A DNA stretch of 64,000 nucleotides from DATFDN01 sp963762525 (GTDB lineage: Bacteria > Pseudomonadota > Alphaproteobacteria > Acetobacterales > Acetobacteraceae): assembly GCA_963762525.1 (NCBI GenBank), contig CAVXKT010000004.1, forward strand, positions 372,001 to 436,000. Direction: 5' to 3'. Both the position numbers and the translations under genes were made by a program. Shown here piece by piece: positions 55,957 through 64,000 of this stretch (positions are counted from its first letter, which is position 1; every line of letters begins with the position of its first letter). The notes below the pieces were generated by a model. It saw nothing but the letters and a program-made list of their open reading frames with translations, searched no databases and was not told the DNA's origin.

Positions 55957-57072
55957 ATGACGGTGACGGTGCTGGAGCGCGAGCCCGACCTCGGCAATCA
56001 AAGCCTGCTCGGCTATGTCGATTGCGACGTCCATCTCTATCCGCGCAAAGGCGGCGCCGACTTCGATCCCTATCTGTCGGAACGCTGGCGCGCGCATCGG
56101 CGCAGCATCGGCGGGCGGTCGCGTCAGCCGCTCGCCGGAACCGCACAGTATCCGCGCATGTCGCCCGAAGTCGGAATGCGCGTCGATGCGTGGCCGCCCG
56201 GCGGCGGCATCCCGGGTTCCGACCTCGATTTCGTCCGCGCGCAGCTGCTCGATGCGTTCGGCGCCGCCTACGGGGTGGTCCTGCCGCTGGTCGGCCGTAG
56301 CTCCGACGAGCGCAATCTCGAGTTCGGCGCCGCCATGTGCGCGGCGGTGAACGAGTGGCAGGCGCACGACTGGTGCGCCCGCGAGCCGCGCCTGAAGGCC
56401 TCGGTGCAGGTGCCGGTCGAGCACCAGGAGGCGGCGATCGCCGAGATCGAGAAGCGCGCCGGCGATAAGCGTTTCGTCCAGGTGCAGATGCCGCCGCGCG
56501 GACTGGAGCCGCTGGGACGGCGACGCTACTGGAAGCTGCTGGAGGCGTGCGCCGCCAACGGCTTTCCGATCGCGCTGCATCTCGGCGGCACCAGCGGGCA
56601 CGCATCGACGCCCGGCGGCTGGCCGTCGTTCTATCACGAGGAGCACCACAGCTACGTGCAGAGCATGGAGGCGCTGGTCACGTCGCTGGTCGTCGAGGGC
56701 GTGTTCGAGCGCATTCCCGGGCTGCGTGTGGTGCTGGTGGAGGGCGGGTTCGCCTGGCTGCCCTCGCTCGGCTGGCGGCTCGACAAGCATTGGAAGCGGC
56801 TGCGCGAGGAGGTGCCGCACCTCAGGCGCGCGCCTTCGGAATATATCCGCGAGCATGTGTGGGTGACGACGCAGCCGATCGAGGAGCCGGAAAGGCCGGA
56901 CGATCTGCTGGCGACGATCGAATGGATCGGCTGGGATCGGGTGATGTTCTCCACCGACTACCCGCACTGGGACCAGGACGACCCGCGCCACGCCTTCAAG
57001 GTGAAACTGCCGGAAGCCGGCAGGCGCGCGATCTTCCGCGACAACGCGCTGGCGTTCTACGGCCTCGGGTGA
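55957..57072 (+). CDS. Amidohydrolase family 2 protein
   Basis: A 371-residue metal-dependent hydrolase or decarboxylase, paralogous to the gene just upstream. The same landmarks appear: LGYVDCDVHLYPR, GVVLPLVGRSSDERN, EHQEAAIAEIEKRAGDKRFVQV, ALHLGGTSGH, VVLVEGGFAWLPSL and MFSTDYPHWDQDDP. The ATG at 55957 is preferred over the GTG at 55948, which overlaps the AAGGAG site. The tandem pair plus a Rieske protein downstream suggests catabolism of an aromatic or cyclic acid (inferred). A 307-base repeat-filled gap follows. Confidence 0.83.
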   Translation: MTVTVLEREPDLGNQSLLGYVDCDVHLYPRKGGADFDPYLSERWRAHRRSIGGRSRQPLAGTAQYPRMSPEVGMRVDAWPPGGGIPGSDLDFVRAQLLDAFGAAYGVVLPLVGRSSDERNLEFGAAMCAAVNEWQAHDWCAREPRLKASVQVPVEHQEAAIAEIEKRAGDKRFVQVQMPPRGLEPLGRRRYWKLLEACAANGFPIALHLGGTSGHASTPGGWPSFYHEEHHSYVQSMEALVTSLVVEGVFERIPGLRVVLVEGGFAWLPSLGWRLDKHWKRLREEVPHLRRAPSEYIREHVWVTTQPIEEPERPDDLLATIEWIGWDRVMFSTDYPHWDQDDPRHAFKVKLPEAGRRAIFRDNALAFYGLG

Positions 57073-57379
57073 CGCCCTCACCCGCCGCTAACGCGCGGCG
57101 ACCTCTCTCGCAAGGCGGGAGAGGTGAAGTGAGCGAAGCTGACATCGCTCCCGCCTCACGGGAGAGGTCGGCGTGCGCTAGCACCCGGCACCAGTGGAAC
57201 GTGGGTCGCCCGGGATCGTCATCGCGAGGCGCGCAGCGCCGTGGCGATCCAGGGTCGCTGCACTGCACCGCCCGCCTGGATCGCCACGCCGCCAAGAGGC
57301 GGCTCGCGATGACGGACACGGCGGAGGCGTTTCACCGTCCGATGATTTCGGCTACTAGCACGCCGGGTGAGGGTGGCGC
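57073..57379. repeat. Intergenic block of nested palindromic repeats
   Basis: The outer ends are an inverted pair, CCCTCACCCG near 57075-57085 and GCCGGGTGAGGG near 57361-57373. The left half contains paired arms around GCGGCGACCTCTC and GAGAGGTCGGCG. The heptamer CTAGCAC occurs at 57178-57184 and 57355-57361 as a direct repeat on either side of a second palindromic element. No gene is visible. The right end supplies the weak GAGGG ribosome site of the Rieske gene. Confidence 0.6.
57217..57314. repeat. 98-bp imperfect palindromic element
   Basis: The left arm starts CGTCATCGCGAG and ends GTGGCGATCCAGG (57217-57253). The right arm (57275-57314) is CCTGGATCGCCAC to CTCGCGATGACG, an imperfect reverse complement of the left arm. 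Elements of this CGTCATCGCGAG...CTCGCGATGACG type are dispersed in many alphaproteobacterial genomes (from memory), where they resemble short non-autonomous repeats. Confidence 0.75.
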
Positions 57380-57793
57380 ATGACCCGCCACATCGTCGCC
57401 GCCGTAGGCGACATCGCCGATGGCGGATGCAAGATCGTCACCGCGAAGGGGCGCGAGATCGGCGTCTTCTTCGTCAACGGCGAATACTTCGCGCTGTTCA
57501 ACCGCTGCCCGCACGAGGGCGCGCCGCTCTGCCGCGGCCGGCTGTTTGCGGCGATGGAGGCGGACCGACCGGGGGCGTATCGGTTGGCGCGGCGCGGCGA
57601 GATGCTGCGCTGCCCTTGGCACGGCTGGGAGTTCGACATCCGCACCGGGCAATCATGGTGCCAGCCCGAGGGCGTGAAGGCGCGCACCTACGAGGTGCGC
57701 GTCGAGCCGGGCGAGACATTGGCGAGAGGGCCGTTCGTCGCCGAAACCGTGCCGGTTTCGGTCGAGCGGGAGTACATCGTCGTGGACGTTTAG
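57380..57793 (+). CDS. Rieske [2Fe-2S] ferredoxin-like protein
   Basis: A 137-residue Rieske domain. The iron-sulfur ligands are complete: Cys43 and His45 in CPHEGAPL and Cys78 and His81 in CPWHGWEFD. The insertion between them (residues 52-77) is longer than in classic ferredoxins. There is no oxygenase catalytic domain and no membrane anchor, so it is an electron donor or a sensor component. The gene begins the second half of the catabolic cluster, ahead of GFA and carboxymuconolactone-decarboxylase-like genes, and probably supplies electrons to an oxygenase encoded elsewhere. Confidence 0.87.
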   Translation: MTRHIVAAVGDIADGGCKIVTAKGREIGVFFVNGEYFALFNRCPHEGAPLCRGRLFAAMEADRPGAYRLARRGEMLRCPWHGWEFDIRTGQSWCQPEGVKARTYEVRVEPGETLARGPFVAETVPVSVEREYIVVDV

Positions 57794-57806
57794 AAAGGAG
57801 GAAAGG

Positions 57807-58235
57807 ATGGCCGACACCTATACCGGCGGCTGCTTCTGCGGCGCCGTTACCGTCGAGGTTCGCAATCAGCCGGAGGTGATGGGCTATTGCCATTGCGACT
57901 CCTGCCGCGGCTGGTCGGCCTCGCCGGTCAACGCCTTCACGCTCTGGAAGCCGGAGAACGTCACCGTCACCAAGGGCGAGGAGCATCTCGGCAGCTACGC
58001 CAAGACCGAGGTTAGTCACCGGCAGTGGTGCCGCCTGTGCGGGGGCCACGTCCTCGGCAGGCATCCGACCTTCGGCATGGTGGACGTGTTCGCCGCCACC
58101 ATTCCGAGTTTCCCGTTCGCGCCCACCTTGCACATCAACTACGGCGAAAAGGTTTTGGCGATCCCTGACGGGTTGCCGAAGTTCAAGGATTTCCCGGCGC
58201 CGTTCGGCGGCTCCGGCGACACTCTGCCGGAGTAG
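57807..58235 (+). CDS. GFA family zinc protein (glutathione-dependent formaldehyde-activating-like)
   Basis: A 142-residue member of the GFA/CENP-V family. Zinc ligands are Cys9 and Cys11 in GGCFCGAV and a second set in YCHCDSCRGWS (28-33), with the CRLCGGHV segment late in the fold. Gfa binds glutathione and formaldehyde in the type enzyme; many homologues have no known activity. It starts 13 bases after the Rieske gene and stops five bases before the next gene, so the three are one operon. Confidence 0.85.
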   Translation: MADTYTGGCFCGAVTVEVRNQPEVMGYCHCDSCRGWSASPVNAFTLWKPENVTVTKGEEHLGSYAKTEVSHRQWCRLCGGHVLGRHPTFGMVDVFAATIPSFPFAPTLHINYGEKVLAIPDGLPKFKDFPAPFGGSGDTLPE

Positions 58236-58240
58236 CAGCG

Positions 58241-58642
58241 ATGAGCGGATCGACCCGAATGGAACAGGGCCGCGCGATGCGCCGGCGGCTGATGGGCGAA
58301 GCCTATGCCGATCGCATCGACCGCACGGTGTACGACGACCCGATCATGAAGAAGTTCGCCGAGATCTCGGTCGAGAACGTGTTCGGCGGCCTCTGGACCC
58401 GTCCCGGCCTCGACGTGAAGACTCGGACGCTCATTTGCGTGATCTCCGATACCGTGATGGGCCGCGAGGCGGAGTTGGCGATCCACATCCGCATGGCCCG
58501 CCGCGAAGGCTGGAGCGAGGACGAGCTGGTCGAAAGCCTGCTGCACGTCTCCGGCTATTGCGGCCTGCCGCTGGTCCGCGAAGCGCTGATCGTGGCGCGC
58601 AAGGTGTTCACCGAGATGCGGGCCGAGCCGGCGCGCGACTGA
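58241..58642 (+). CDS. Carboxymuconolactone decarboxylase family protein
   Basis: A 133-residue helical protein of the CMD/AhpD superfamily. The conserved core KTRTLICVISDTVMGREAELAIHIRMARREGWSEDELVESLLHVSGYCGLPLVREAL matches 4-carboxymuconolactone decarboxylase (PcaC-like), including the His and Glu of the active site. There is no CxxC pair, so it is not an AhpD peroxidase. It may decarboxylate a lactone in the pathway of the adjacent amidohydrolases and Rieske protein (inferred). It is convergent with anmK, five bases apart. Confidence 0.85.
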   Translation: MSGSTRMEQGRAMRRRLMGEAYADRIDRTVYDDPIMKKFAEISVENVFGGLWTRPGLDVKTRTLICVISDTVMGREAELAIHIRMARREGWSEDELVESLLHVSGYCGLPLVREALIVARKVFTEMRAEPARD

Positions 58643-58647
58643 ACGCC

Positions 58648-59817
58648 TCAGCGTTCGATGATCAGCCGGCGCGGCGGCGCCGCCGGCTTCGGAAGCCGCA
58701 GCGGTGCGTTCCCGGGGCTGATGCGGCCGAGGACGCGGGCGGCGCGCGAACCGGTGGCACCGGGCAGGACGCCGGGAATGGAGTGCCAGGTGAGGAAGCC
58801 GAGGAGCGCGAACAGATACGCCTCCTTGCCGTCGGACGGCAGGCCGCGGGTGTCGCTGGTGGCGAGCGGAATCGGCGCGAGCCGCCGGCGCAGCGCCGCG
58901 AGCAGGGCCGGGTTGCGGATGCCGCCGCCCGACGCGATCACTTCCACCACGCGGTGCGCGCGGCAAGCGTCGGCGGCGGTTGCCGCGGTCAGTTCGGTCA
59001 GCGTCGCCATCAGGTCGGCATCGGAGACCGACAGTCCCGCCATCGCCTCGCGCGCATAATCGGTGTGAAAGAGTTCGCGTCCGGTCGATTTGGGCGCGGG
59101 GCGGGCGTAGTAGGGTTCGGCCAGCAGCCGCATCAGCAAATCGTCGCGCACCCGCCCGGCCAGTGCCAACCGGCCGTCGCGGTCGCAGGAGCGCGCGCCG
59201 GCGCTCAGGCGCGCGGCCTCGGCGTCGAGCAGGCAGCTCGCCGGGCCGGTGTCGAAGGCGAGAACCGGCGCGCCGGGCGCGCCGACCACGGTGAGATTGG
59301 CGATCCCCCCGAGGTTCAGCGCCGCGCGCCGCGCACCGGACGGATCGGCGAGCCAGAGCGCGTCGAGCGTGCTGGCGAGCGGCGCCCCTTGGCCGCCGGC
59401 GGCAACGTCGCGGGCGCGAAAATCCGAAATGACCGGCAGCCCGGTCGCCTCCACCAGACACGCGGGCTGGCCGATCTGCAAGGTGCCCGTGGCCTTCTCG
59501 CCCTCAACCCGGTGGAAAAGGTTCTGCCCGTGCGAGGCGATGAGCGCGGCACCCCCGGCAGCGAATTCGGCATTCGCCGACATCGCCGCCGCCGCGAACG
59601 CCTCGCCGACCAGCACATCGAGCGCGCAGATTTCCGCCAAGCTCGTCTGCGCGGGCGGCAAGGTGGCGAGCAGGCGGGCGCGGGTCGCTTCCGGCCAGGG
59701 ATGCTCGCGATGTCCGAGCGGGCGCAACGCGACAATGTCGCCCCGCCATGCAAATTCGGCGGCGGCGACGTCGATCGCGTCAATGGAGGTGCCGGATATC
59801 AGCCCGAGGACGATCAT
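58648..59817 (-). CDS. anmK: Anhydro-N-acetylmuramic acid kinase
   Basis: A 389-residue sugar kinase that phosphorylates and hydrolyses 1,6-anhydro-MurNAc during cell-wall recycling. The ATP motif GLISGTSIDAID is at residues 5-16, then SHGQNLFH, SDFRARDVAAGGQGAPLAS, LNLGGIANLT and the catalytic Asp in FDTGPASCLLDAEA. In most enzymes the last segment reads DTGPGN or DTGPAN; a serine replaces the asparagine here. SGGGIRNP and PSDGKEAYLFALLGFL complete the C-terminal half. The gene stands alone on the minus strand. Confidence 0.92.
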   Translation of the reverse strand: MIVLGLISGTSIDAIDVAAAEFAWRGDIVALRPLGHREHPWPEATRARLLATLPPAQTSLAEICALDVLVGEAFAAAAMSANAEFAAGGAALIASHGQNLFHRVEGEKATGTLQIGQPACLVEATGLPVISDFRARDVAAGGQGAPLASTLDALWLADPSGARRAALNLGGIANLTVVGAPGAPVLAFDTGPASCLLDAEAARLSAGARSCDRDGRLALAGRVRDDLLMRLLAEPYYARPAPKSTGRELFHTDYAREAMAGLSVSDADLMATLTELTAATAADACRAHRVVEVIASGGGIRNPALLAALRRRLAPIPLATSDTRGLPSDGKEAYLFALLGFLTWHSIPGVLPGATGSRAARVLGRISPGNAPLRLPKPAAPPRRLIIER

Positions 59818-59857
59818 GGCGCCGGTGATGACGTCGCGCGGGTTCGCCTCGTCCCCG

Positions 59858-60370
59858 TTAAGCGCGGGCGGTGGCGGCAGGGGTCGCGCTGACCGCGCCG
59901 GTGTGGCCGTTGCCCGGATGGCTATCGAGCGCGCTCAGGACGCCGTTCAGGTGATCGCGGAGGGTGCCGATCTCGGGTTCGGTCATGCCGAGCTGGCGAA
60001 CGATGTCGGCGCGCACGTCGAGGGCGCGGTCGCGCAGCTGCTGCGCCCGTTCGGTAAGAGCGATCTCCACCTCGCGCTCGTCGCTGCGGCGACGGCGGCG
60101 ATCGACCAGGCCGGCGGCTTCCATGCGCTTGAGCAGTGGCGTGAGCGTGCCGGAGTCGAGCATGAGGCAGCGCCCGATCTCGGAGACGGTCTGCCGATCG
60201 GCCTCCCACAGCGACATCAGCACGAGATATTGCGGGTAGGTGACGCCCAGCTCGGCCAGCAGCGGCCGATAGGCGCGCACGATCGCGTTGGCGGCCGCAT
60301 AGAGACCGAAGCAGAGCTGGCTGTCTAGCCGGAGCGCGGCGTAGCGATCGGGCGGGTGGGAATGCCTCAT
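59858..60370 (-). CDS. MarR family regulator, OhrR-like
   Basis: A 170-residue MarR-type repressor of the OhrR peroxide-sensing group. The segment LRLDSQLCFGLYAAANAIVRAYRPLL carries the reactive cysteine Cys20 next to a conserved tyrosine pair. The winged helix is TVSEIGRCLMLDSGTLTPLLKRMEAAGLVDRRRRRSDEREVE. OhrR represses the organic hydroperoxide resistance gene ohr and is released when Cys20 is oxidised. No ohr gene is adjacent. Its ATG overlaps the end of the methyltransferase gene by four bases, so it is co-transcribed with it. Confidence 0.85.
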   Translation of the reverse strand: MRHSHPPDRYAALRLDSQLCFGLYAAANAIVRAYRPLLAELGVTYPQYLVLMSLWEADRQTVSEIGRCLMLDSGTLTPLLKRMEAAGLVDRRRRRSDEREVEIALTERAQQLRDRALDVRADIVRQLGMTEPEIGTLRDHLNGVLSALDSHPGNGHTGAVSATPAATARA

Positions 60371-61068
60371 TCCGTTCTCCGGACGGTTTGATCGGTATCA
60401 TGCAATATAATGGGGTCAGGCGCAAACGGGTTCGGTCGCGAACCGCTCGGCCGATCGATTTTATACAGCGCCACCGCTCGCTCCGGGCGGTCCTCCAGCT
60501 CCAGGGTGGTCGGCACCATGTACCGGGCGAAGGCTGTCAGCCCGGCGTCCGGAAGATAGGCGCGCCCCGGGTCCGCCAGCCATACCTCCGCCCGGGCAGC
60601 CATCGCCCGCAGCCAGGGGAGGATGTGCGCGGTCATCGGCGCCTCGTAGCAGACGTCGCCGCACAGGATCACGTCCCAGCGGCAGGCGGTGCCCACGATG
60701 TCGCCCGACAGGGCCTTGACCATAAGCGCATTGGCGGCGGCGTTCAGGCCGATGGCGGCGACCGCGAGAGGGTCGATTTCCGCAGCCTCCACCGACCGGG
60801 CGCCGGCCATCGCGCCGGCAAGGGCGGCGATCCCGCAACCAGCGGCGAAGTCCAGGACGCGTTTGCCGGCTACCAGCTCCGGGTGATCCAGAATATGTCG
60901 CGCCAGCGCTTGCCCTCCCGGCCAGGCGAAGGCCCAAAAAGGCGGATCGACGTTGCGTTCGGCGAGCCAGGCCTCGGTCGCCTGCCAGATCGGCGTGATC
61001 TCGGTCGCCAGATGCAGCGCGATCTCCGGCACCAGCTCGGCGCGCGCGATCACCGTGTTTGCGCGCAC
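60367..61068 (-). CDS. Class I SAM-dependent protein methyltransferase-like protein
   Basis: A 233-residue Rossmann methyltransferase. Conserved points are FWAFAWPGGQALARHILD, the SAM motif VLDFAAGCGIAALAG with the acidic loop VEAAEIDPLAVAAI, and VILCGDVCYEAPM. The WAFAWPGGQ start is typical of the lysine methyltransferase group related to ETF-beta lysine methyltransferase and Nnt1. The start is a GTG at 61068, 30 bases after ubiA. Its real target is unknown. Confidence 0.8.
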   Translation of the reverse strand: MRANTVIARAELVPEIALHLATEITPIWQATEAWLAERNVDPPFWAFAWPGGQALARHILDHPELVAGKRVLDFAAGCGIAALAGAMAGARSVEAAEIDPLAVAAIGLNAAANALMVKALSGDIVGTACRWDVILCGDVCYEAPMTAHILPWLRAMAARAEVWLADPGRAYLPDAGLTAFARYMVPTTLELEDRPERAVALYKIDRPSGSRPNPFAPDPIILHDTDQTVRRTE

Positions 61069-61098
61069 GAAGCGGGCGAATTGCGTCGGACATTGCGT

Positions 61099-61999
61099 TC
61101 ACCACCAGCCCGCCAGGATCGCGAGCCCATCGCGAGCCCGCCCTCGCGGTTCAGCCGAAACAGCCGCAAACACAGCGCCGGGTCGTGGATGTCGAGCCGC
61201 AGCACCTGCCAGAAGAGCAGGCCGGCGGGGAGGACCAGAAGCGGCCAGAACGAGGCGCCGAGCCCCGCGAGCCATCCGGCCGCGACCAGCGCCCCCAGCG
61301 CGAGGAGCGTAGCAGACGGCGAGAAATGGTCGGGTTCGCTCGCCGAACAGCCGCGCGGTGGACTTGACCCCGGCCAGCGCGTCGTCCTCGCGGTCCTGAT
61401 GGGCGTAAATCGTGTCGAAACCCAAATCCCAGAGGATCGCCGCCGCGTAGAGCGCTCCCCAGGCGCCGTCGATCCGGCCCCCGGCGGCGGCATAGCCGAG
61501 CGGGGCGCCGAAGCCGAAGGTGAAGCCCATCACCAGTTGCGGCCACCACGTTACCCGCTTGGCCAGCGGATACAGCCCGACCAGGATCAGCGACGCCGCG
61601 CCCAAGCGCCCGGGCCAGCGGTCCGAGCGCGAGCAGGATGGCCAACCCGACCAGCAGGAGCGCGACCAGGAACGCCAGCGCCGCGCGCGGACGCAGCATG
61701 CCGCTGGCCAGCGGTCGGGCGGCGGTGCGCGCCACCTTGCGGTCGATGTCGCGGTCCCAAAGGTCGTTCACCACGCAGCCGGCGGCGCGCATCACCACGC
61801 TGCCGAGGGCGAACAGCAGCACCAGCCAAGCCGCCCGCGCGGGGGCCGGGCGCGCCAGCAGGATGCCCCACAGTCCGGGCAGGAACAGCAGCCAAATCCC
61901 GATCGGCCGGTCGAGCCTCGCCAGCAGCGCATAGGGGCGGCAAACGGCTGGCAAGCGCGCGATCCAGCCCTCGGCGGCGATGTCGGTGTGCGCGGACAT
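61099..61999 (-). pseudogene. ubiA: 4-hydroxybenzoate polyprenyltransferase, frameshifted
   Basis: From the ATG at 61999 the protein is UbiA: LLARLDRPIGIWLLFLPGLWGI and the first Mg site NDLWDRDIDRKVART. A +1 near 61605 shifts the frame to LGAASLILVGLYPLAKR, with the second Mg site DTIYAHQDREDD. Another +1 near 61338 leads to the last helices, SATLLALGALVAAGWLAGLG. An 11-bp tandem duplication at 61118-61139 then displaces the natural ending GLAILAGWW. Restored length is about 295 residues with 8-9 membrane helices. UbiA prenylates 4-hydroxybenzoate in ubiquinone synthesis and should be essential for respiration, so sequence error is likely for at least the +1 breaks. Confidence 0.85.
61118..61139. 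repeat. 11-bp tandem duplication near the 3-prime end of ubiA
   Basis: ATCGCGAGCCC is repeated exactly at 61118-61128 and 61129-61139. Read on the minus strand, removing one copy restores a single frame ending GGLAILAGWW and the stop at 61099-61101. Confidence 0.88.
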
Positions 62000-62036
62000 A
62001 GGCGCTACATCTGTGCGCCGTTCCCGCGGGGTCAAC

Positions 62037-62738
62037 ATGCCGGACATCCGCCTGTTCCTGGACGCCCCGCTCGCCGAAGGCTTGCAGGTCAGCGCCGGGC
62101 CGCGGCAAGCGCACTATCTCGGCACCGTCATGCGATGCGGGCCGGGCGATGGCGTCCGCCTGTTCAACGGCCGCGACGGCGAGTTCCTGGCTCGCCTGAC
62201 GACGGTGAGGCGCGACCGGGCGGAGCTGCGGATCGAGGCTCTCGCCCGGCGGCAAGCGTCCGAACCCGATCTGTGGCTGCTGTTCGCGCTGCTGAAGCGC
62301 GATGCCACCGATCTGTTGGTGCAGAAGGCGACCGAGCTTGGCGCCTCGGCGCTGCTGCCGGTGCTGACCGCGCGGACCAATGCCGCGCGCGTGAACACCG
62401 ATCGGTTGCGCGCGATCGCGATCGAGGCGGCCGAGCAGAGCGAGCGGCTGACCATCCCGGCGGTTCACGCCCCGCGCCGGCTGTCCGATGTGCTCGGCGC
62501 CTGGCCGGAGCGAAAGCTGTTTACGGCGATCGCGCGCCGCCCCGGCGCGGCGCCGCCTTCGACCTCCGGGCCGGCGGCGTTGCTGGTCGGCCCCGAGGGC
62601 GGTTTCACGACGGCGGAGCTTGACGCGCTCGACGCGCATCCCCTTGTTGCGCCGGTCAGTCTCGGCGCGCGCGTGCTGCGCGCCGAGACCGCCGCCATCG
62701 TTGGCCTGGCGCTGTTGCAGGCGCCGCAACCCGACTGA
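62037..62738 (+). CDS. rsmE: 16S rRNA (uracil(1498)-N(3))-methyltransferase
   Basis: A 233-residue SPOUT methyltransferase that adds a methyl group to U1498 of 16S rRNA. Recognised segments: an N-terminal PUA-like domain (RLFLDAPL, AHYLGTVMRCGPGDGVRLFNG), ALLKRDATDLLVQKATELGASALLPVLTARTN, QSERLTIPAV, and the knotted SAM site LVGPEGGFTTAEL with VSLGARVLRAETAAIVGLALLQ. The ATG at 62037 gives the family's length. It is divergent from ubiA across only 37 bases, which must hold both promoters, and precedes gshA by 34 bases. Confidence 0.93.
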   Translation: MPDIRLFLDAPLAEGLQVSAGPRQAHYLGTVMRCGPGDGVRLFNGRDGEFLARLTTVRRDRAELRIEALARRQASEPDLWLLFALLKRDATDLLVQKATELGASALLPVLTARTNAARVNTDRLRAIAIEAAEQSERLTIPAVHAPRRLSDVLGAWPERKLFTAIARRPGAAPPSTSGPAALLVGPEGGFTTAELDALDAHPLVAPVSLGARVLRAETAAIVGLALLQAPQPD

Positions 62739-62772
62739 ATACTTGGCCCGCAACCGCGAGACCCCGTACCCG

Positions 62773-64000
62773 ATGTCCAACCCCGGAGACGCCGACAACA
62801 CGCCGATCGCGTCGGTGCGCCAGTTGGCCGATTATCTCGCCGCCGGCTGCAAGCCGCCGGAGGCGTTCCGCATCGGCACCGAGCATGAGAAGTTCGGTTT
62901 CCGCCATGCCGATTTGGCGCCGCCGGCTTACGAACCGGCGCCGGGGCGCCGGGGCTCGATCCGGGAACTACTGGCGAGCCTTGCCCCCGAGGGGGAGCCG
63001 ATTCTCGATCGTGGCAACCCGATCGGGCTGCGTCTGCGCCAAGGCGCCTCGGTTTCGCTCGAACCGGCCGGCCAGCTGGAGTTGTCGGGCGCGCCGGTGG
63101 ACACGTTGCACGAAACAAGCGCCGAGCTCGACGCCCACTTCGCCGCCGTTCGCGCCGCCGCCGAGCCGCTTTCGCTCGGCTTCGCCCCGCTCGGCTTTCA
63201 CCCGACCATGGCGCGCGAGGCGATGCCATGGATGCCGAAGGGTCGTTACGCGATCATGCGCGGTTACATGCCGAAGGTCGGCGGCCTGGGCCTCGACATG
63301 ATGACGCGGACCTGCACCGTCCAGGTCAATCTCGACTTCGCCTCCGAGGCCGATATGCTGCGCAAGCTGCGGGTCTCGCTGGCGCTGCAACCGCTGGCGA
63401 CCGCGTTGTTCGCCAATTCCCCCTTCACCCTCGGCCGGCCGAACGGCTTTCTCAGCTACCGCGCGCAGATCTGGACCGACACCGACAATGACCGCTCGGG
63501 GATCCCGGCGGCGATGTTCGAGGAGGGCTTCGGCTTCGAGCGTTATGCGGAGTGGCTGGTGGACAGCGTGCCGATGTACTTCGTCTACCGGGACGGCGCC
63601 TATGTCGATGTCGCCGGGGCCTCTTTCCGTGCCTTCATGTCCGGGCGGCTGCACAATCTGGCCGGGGTCGAGGCGACGCATCGGCGACTTCGCGGACCAC
63701 ATCACCACCGCCTTCACCGATGTGCGCATCAAGCGGTTCCTGGAGATGCGGGGCGCCGATGCCGGCACCCCGGCGATGATGGTTGCGCAATCGGCGCTGT
63801 GGGTCGGGCTTCTCTACGACGAGGCGACGCTCGAAGCGGCGCTGGCGCTGCTGCGCGGCGTCAGTTGGGAGGAGGTGGTGGCGCTGCGCCAGGCGGTGCC
63901 GCGCCTCGGGCTGGCCGCGCCGTTCCGGGGACGGCGGCTCGGCGGGTTGGCGCGCGATGTGCTCGCCCTCGCCGATGACGGGCTGCGGGCCCGGGCTCGC
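62773..64000 (+). pseudogene. gshA: Glutamate-cysteine ligase (alphaproteobacterial/plant type), frameshifted, cut by the window end
   Basis: The first step of glutathione synthesis. From the ATG at 62773: SVRQLADYLAAGCKPPEAFRIGTEHEKFGF with the metal glutamate, GLRLRQGASVSLEPAGQLELSGAP, LGFHPTMAREAMPWMPKGRYAIMRGYMP, MMTRTCTVQVNLDFASEADM and NGFLSYRAQIWTDTDNDRSGIP. This is the plant-like enzyme found in alphaproteobacteria and xanthomonads. One extra C near 63682 breaks the frame after GVEAT; removing it restores IGDFADHITTAFTDVRIKRF, which runs to the end of the window. About 45 residues are expected beyond it. The conserved sequence on both sides points to a sequence error. Confidence 0.88.

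Overview
This 64 kb window is very GC-rich, gene-dense chromosomal DNA. Codon use is strongly GC3-biased, and many adjacent genes overlap by 1-14 bases. The gene content points to an alphaproteobacterium, most likely in or near the Rhodospirillales/Acetobacteraceae (inferred from family composition, not computed). Pointers are an MlaA/MlaC pair, an alphaproteobacterial-type glutamate-cysteine ligase, a ribonucleotide reductase large chain without an ATP cone, two luciferase-like flavin oxidoreductases, UbiA, an OhrR-type MarR protein and rhizobia-like polyol ABC transporter genes. There is no prophage, plasmid replication gene, transposase or CRISPR array.

Layout. 0-5 kb: two small metabolic genes, a GNAT acetyltransferase, an O-antigen-ligase-like membrane protein and the MlaC/MlaA pair. 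5.2-8.4 kb: metF and a UvrD/PcrA helicase, joined by a 16-bp tandem duplication at their junction. 8.4-9.2 kb: a frameshifted GIY-YIG nuclease gene embedded in a tandem array of palindromic repeats. 9.2-20.5 kb: a ten-gene minus-strand polyol or sugar operon with a SorC-type regulator, a complete ABC importer with two different ATPases, an FGGY kinase, a 2-hydroxyacid dehydrogenase, a class II aldolase and a GlpD-like dehydrogenase. 20.6-31.1 kb: a minus-strand surface cluster with a type I secretion ATPase, an HlyD adaptor, a Sel1-repeat protein, a large multidomain glycosyltransferase, an unknown protein and a second glycosyltransferase.

31-49 kb holds an amidase, a GNAT enzyme, an orphan amino-acid ABC ATPase, the Kup potassium transporter, a ribonucleotide reductase with an NrdR box, two luciferase-like oxidoreductases, a glutaryl-CoA dehydrogenase and an RhlE helicase. 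It also carries an ECF sigma factor divergent from a response regulator, a metallo-hydrolase paired with a catalytically degenerate PDZ protease-like protein, and tRNA-Tyr followed by a lower-GC SnoaL-like gene. 49-58.6 kb has a flavoprotein, a sulfatase, a heavily disrupted restriction-modification fusion gene, two amidohydrolases, a Rieske protein, a GFA protein and a carboxymuconolactone-decarboxylase-family protein. 58.6-64 kb has anmK, ohrR, a methyltransferase, ubiA, rsmE and the start of gshA.

Two cautions apply. First, at least 17 single-base frameshifts split otherwise well-conserved genes, including kup, ubiA, gshA and gcdH. Most are +1 and many fall in short G or C runs, so many are probably sequence errors rather than dead genes. 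I annotate each as one broken gene and give the approximate break. Second, the restriction-modification gene at 51.4-54.5 kb carries about twelve breaks in 3 kb and stands out from this background.

The most promising biology is (i) the polyol operon, whose kinase, phosphate dehydrogenase and aldolase imply a route from a polyol to dihydroxyacetone phosphate, and (ii) the pairing of a GIY-YIG nuclease gene with orientable palindromic repeats, which resembles the logic of REP elements and their dedicated transposases.
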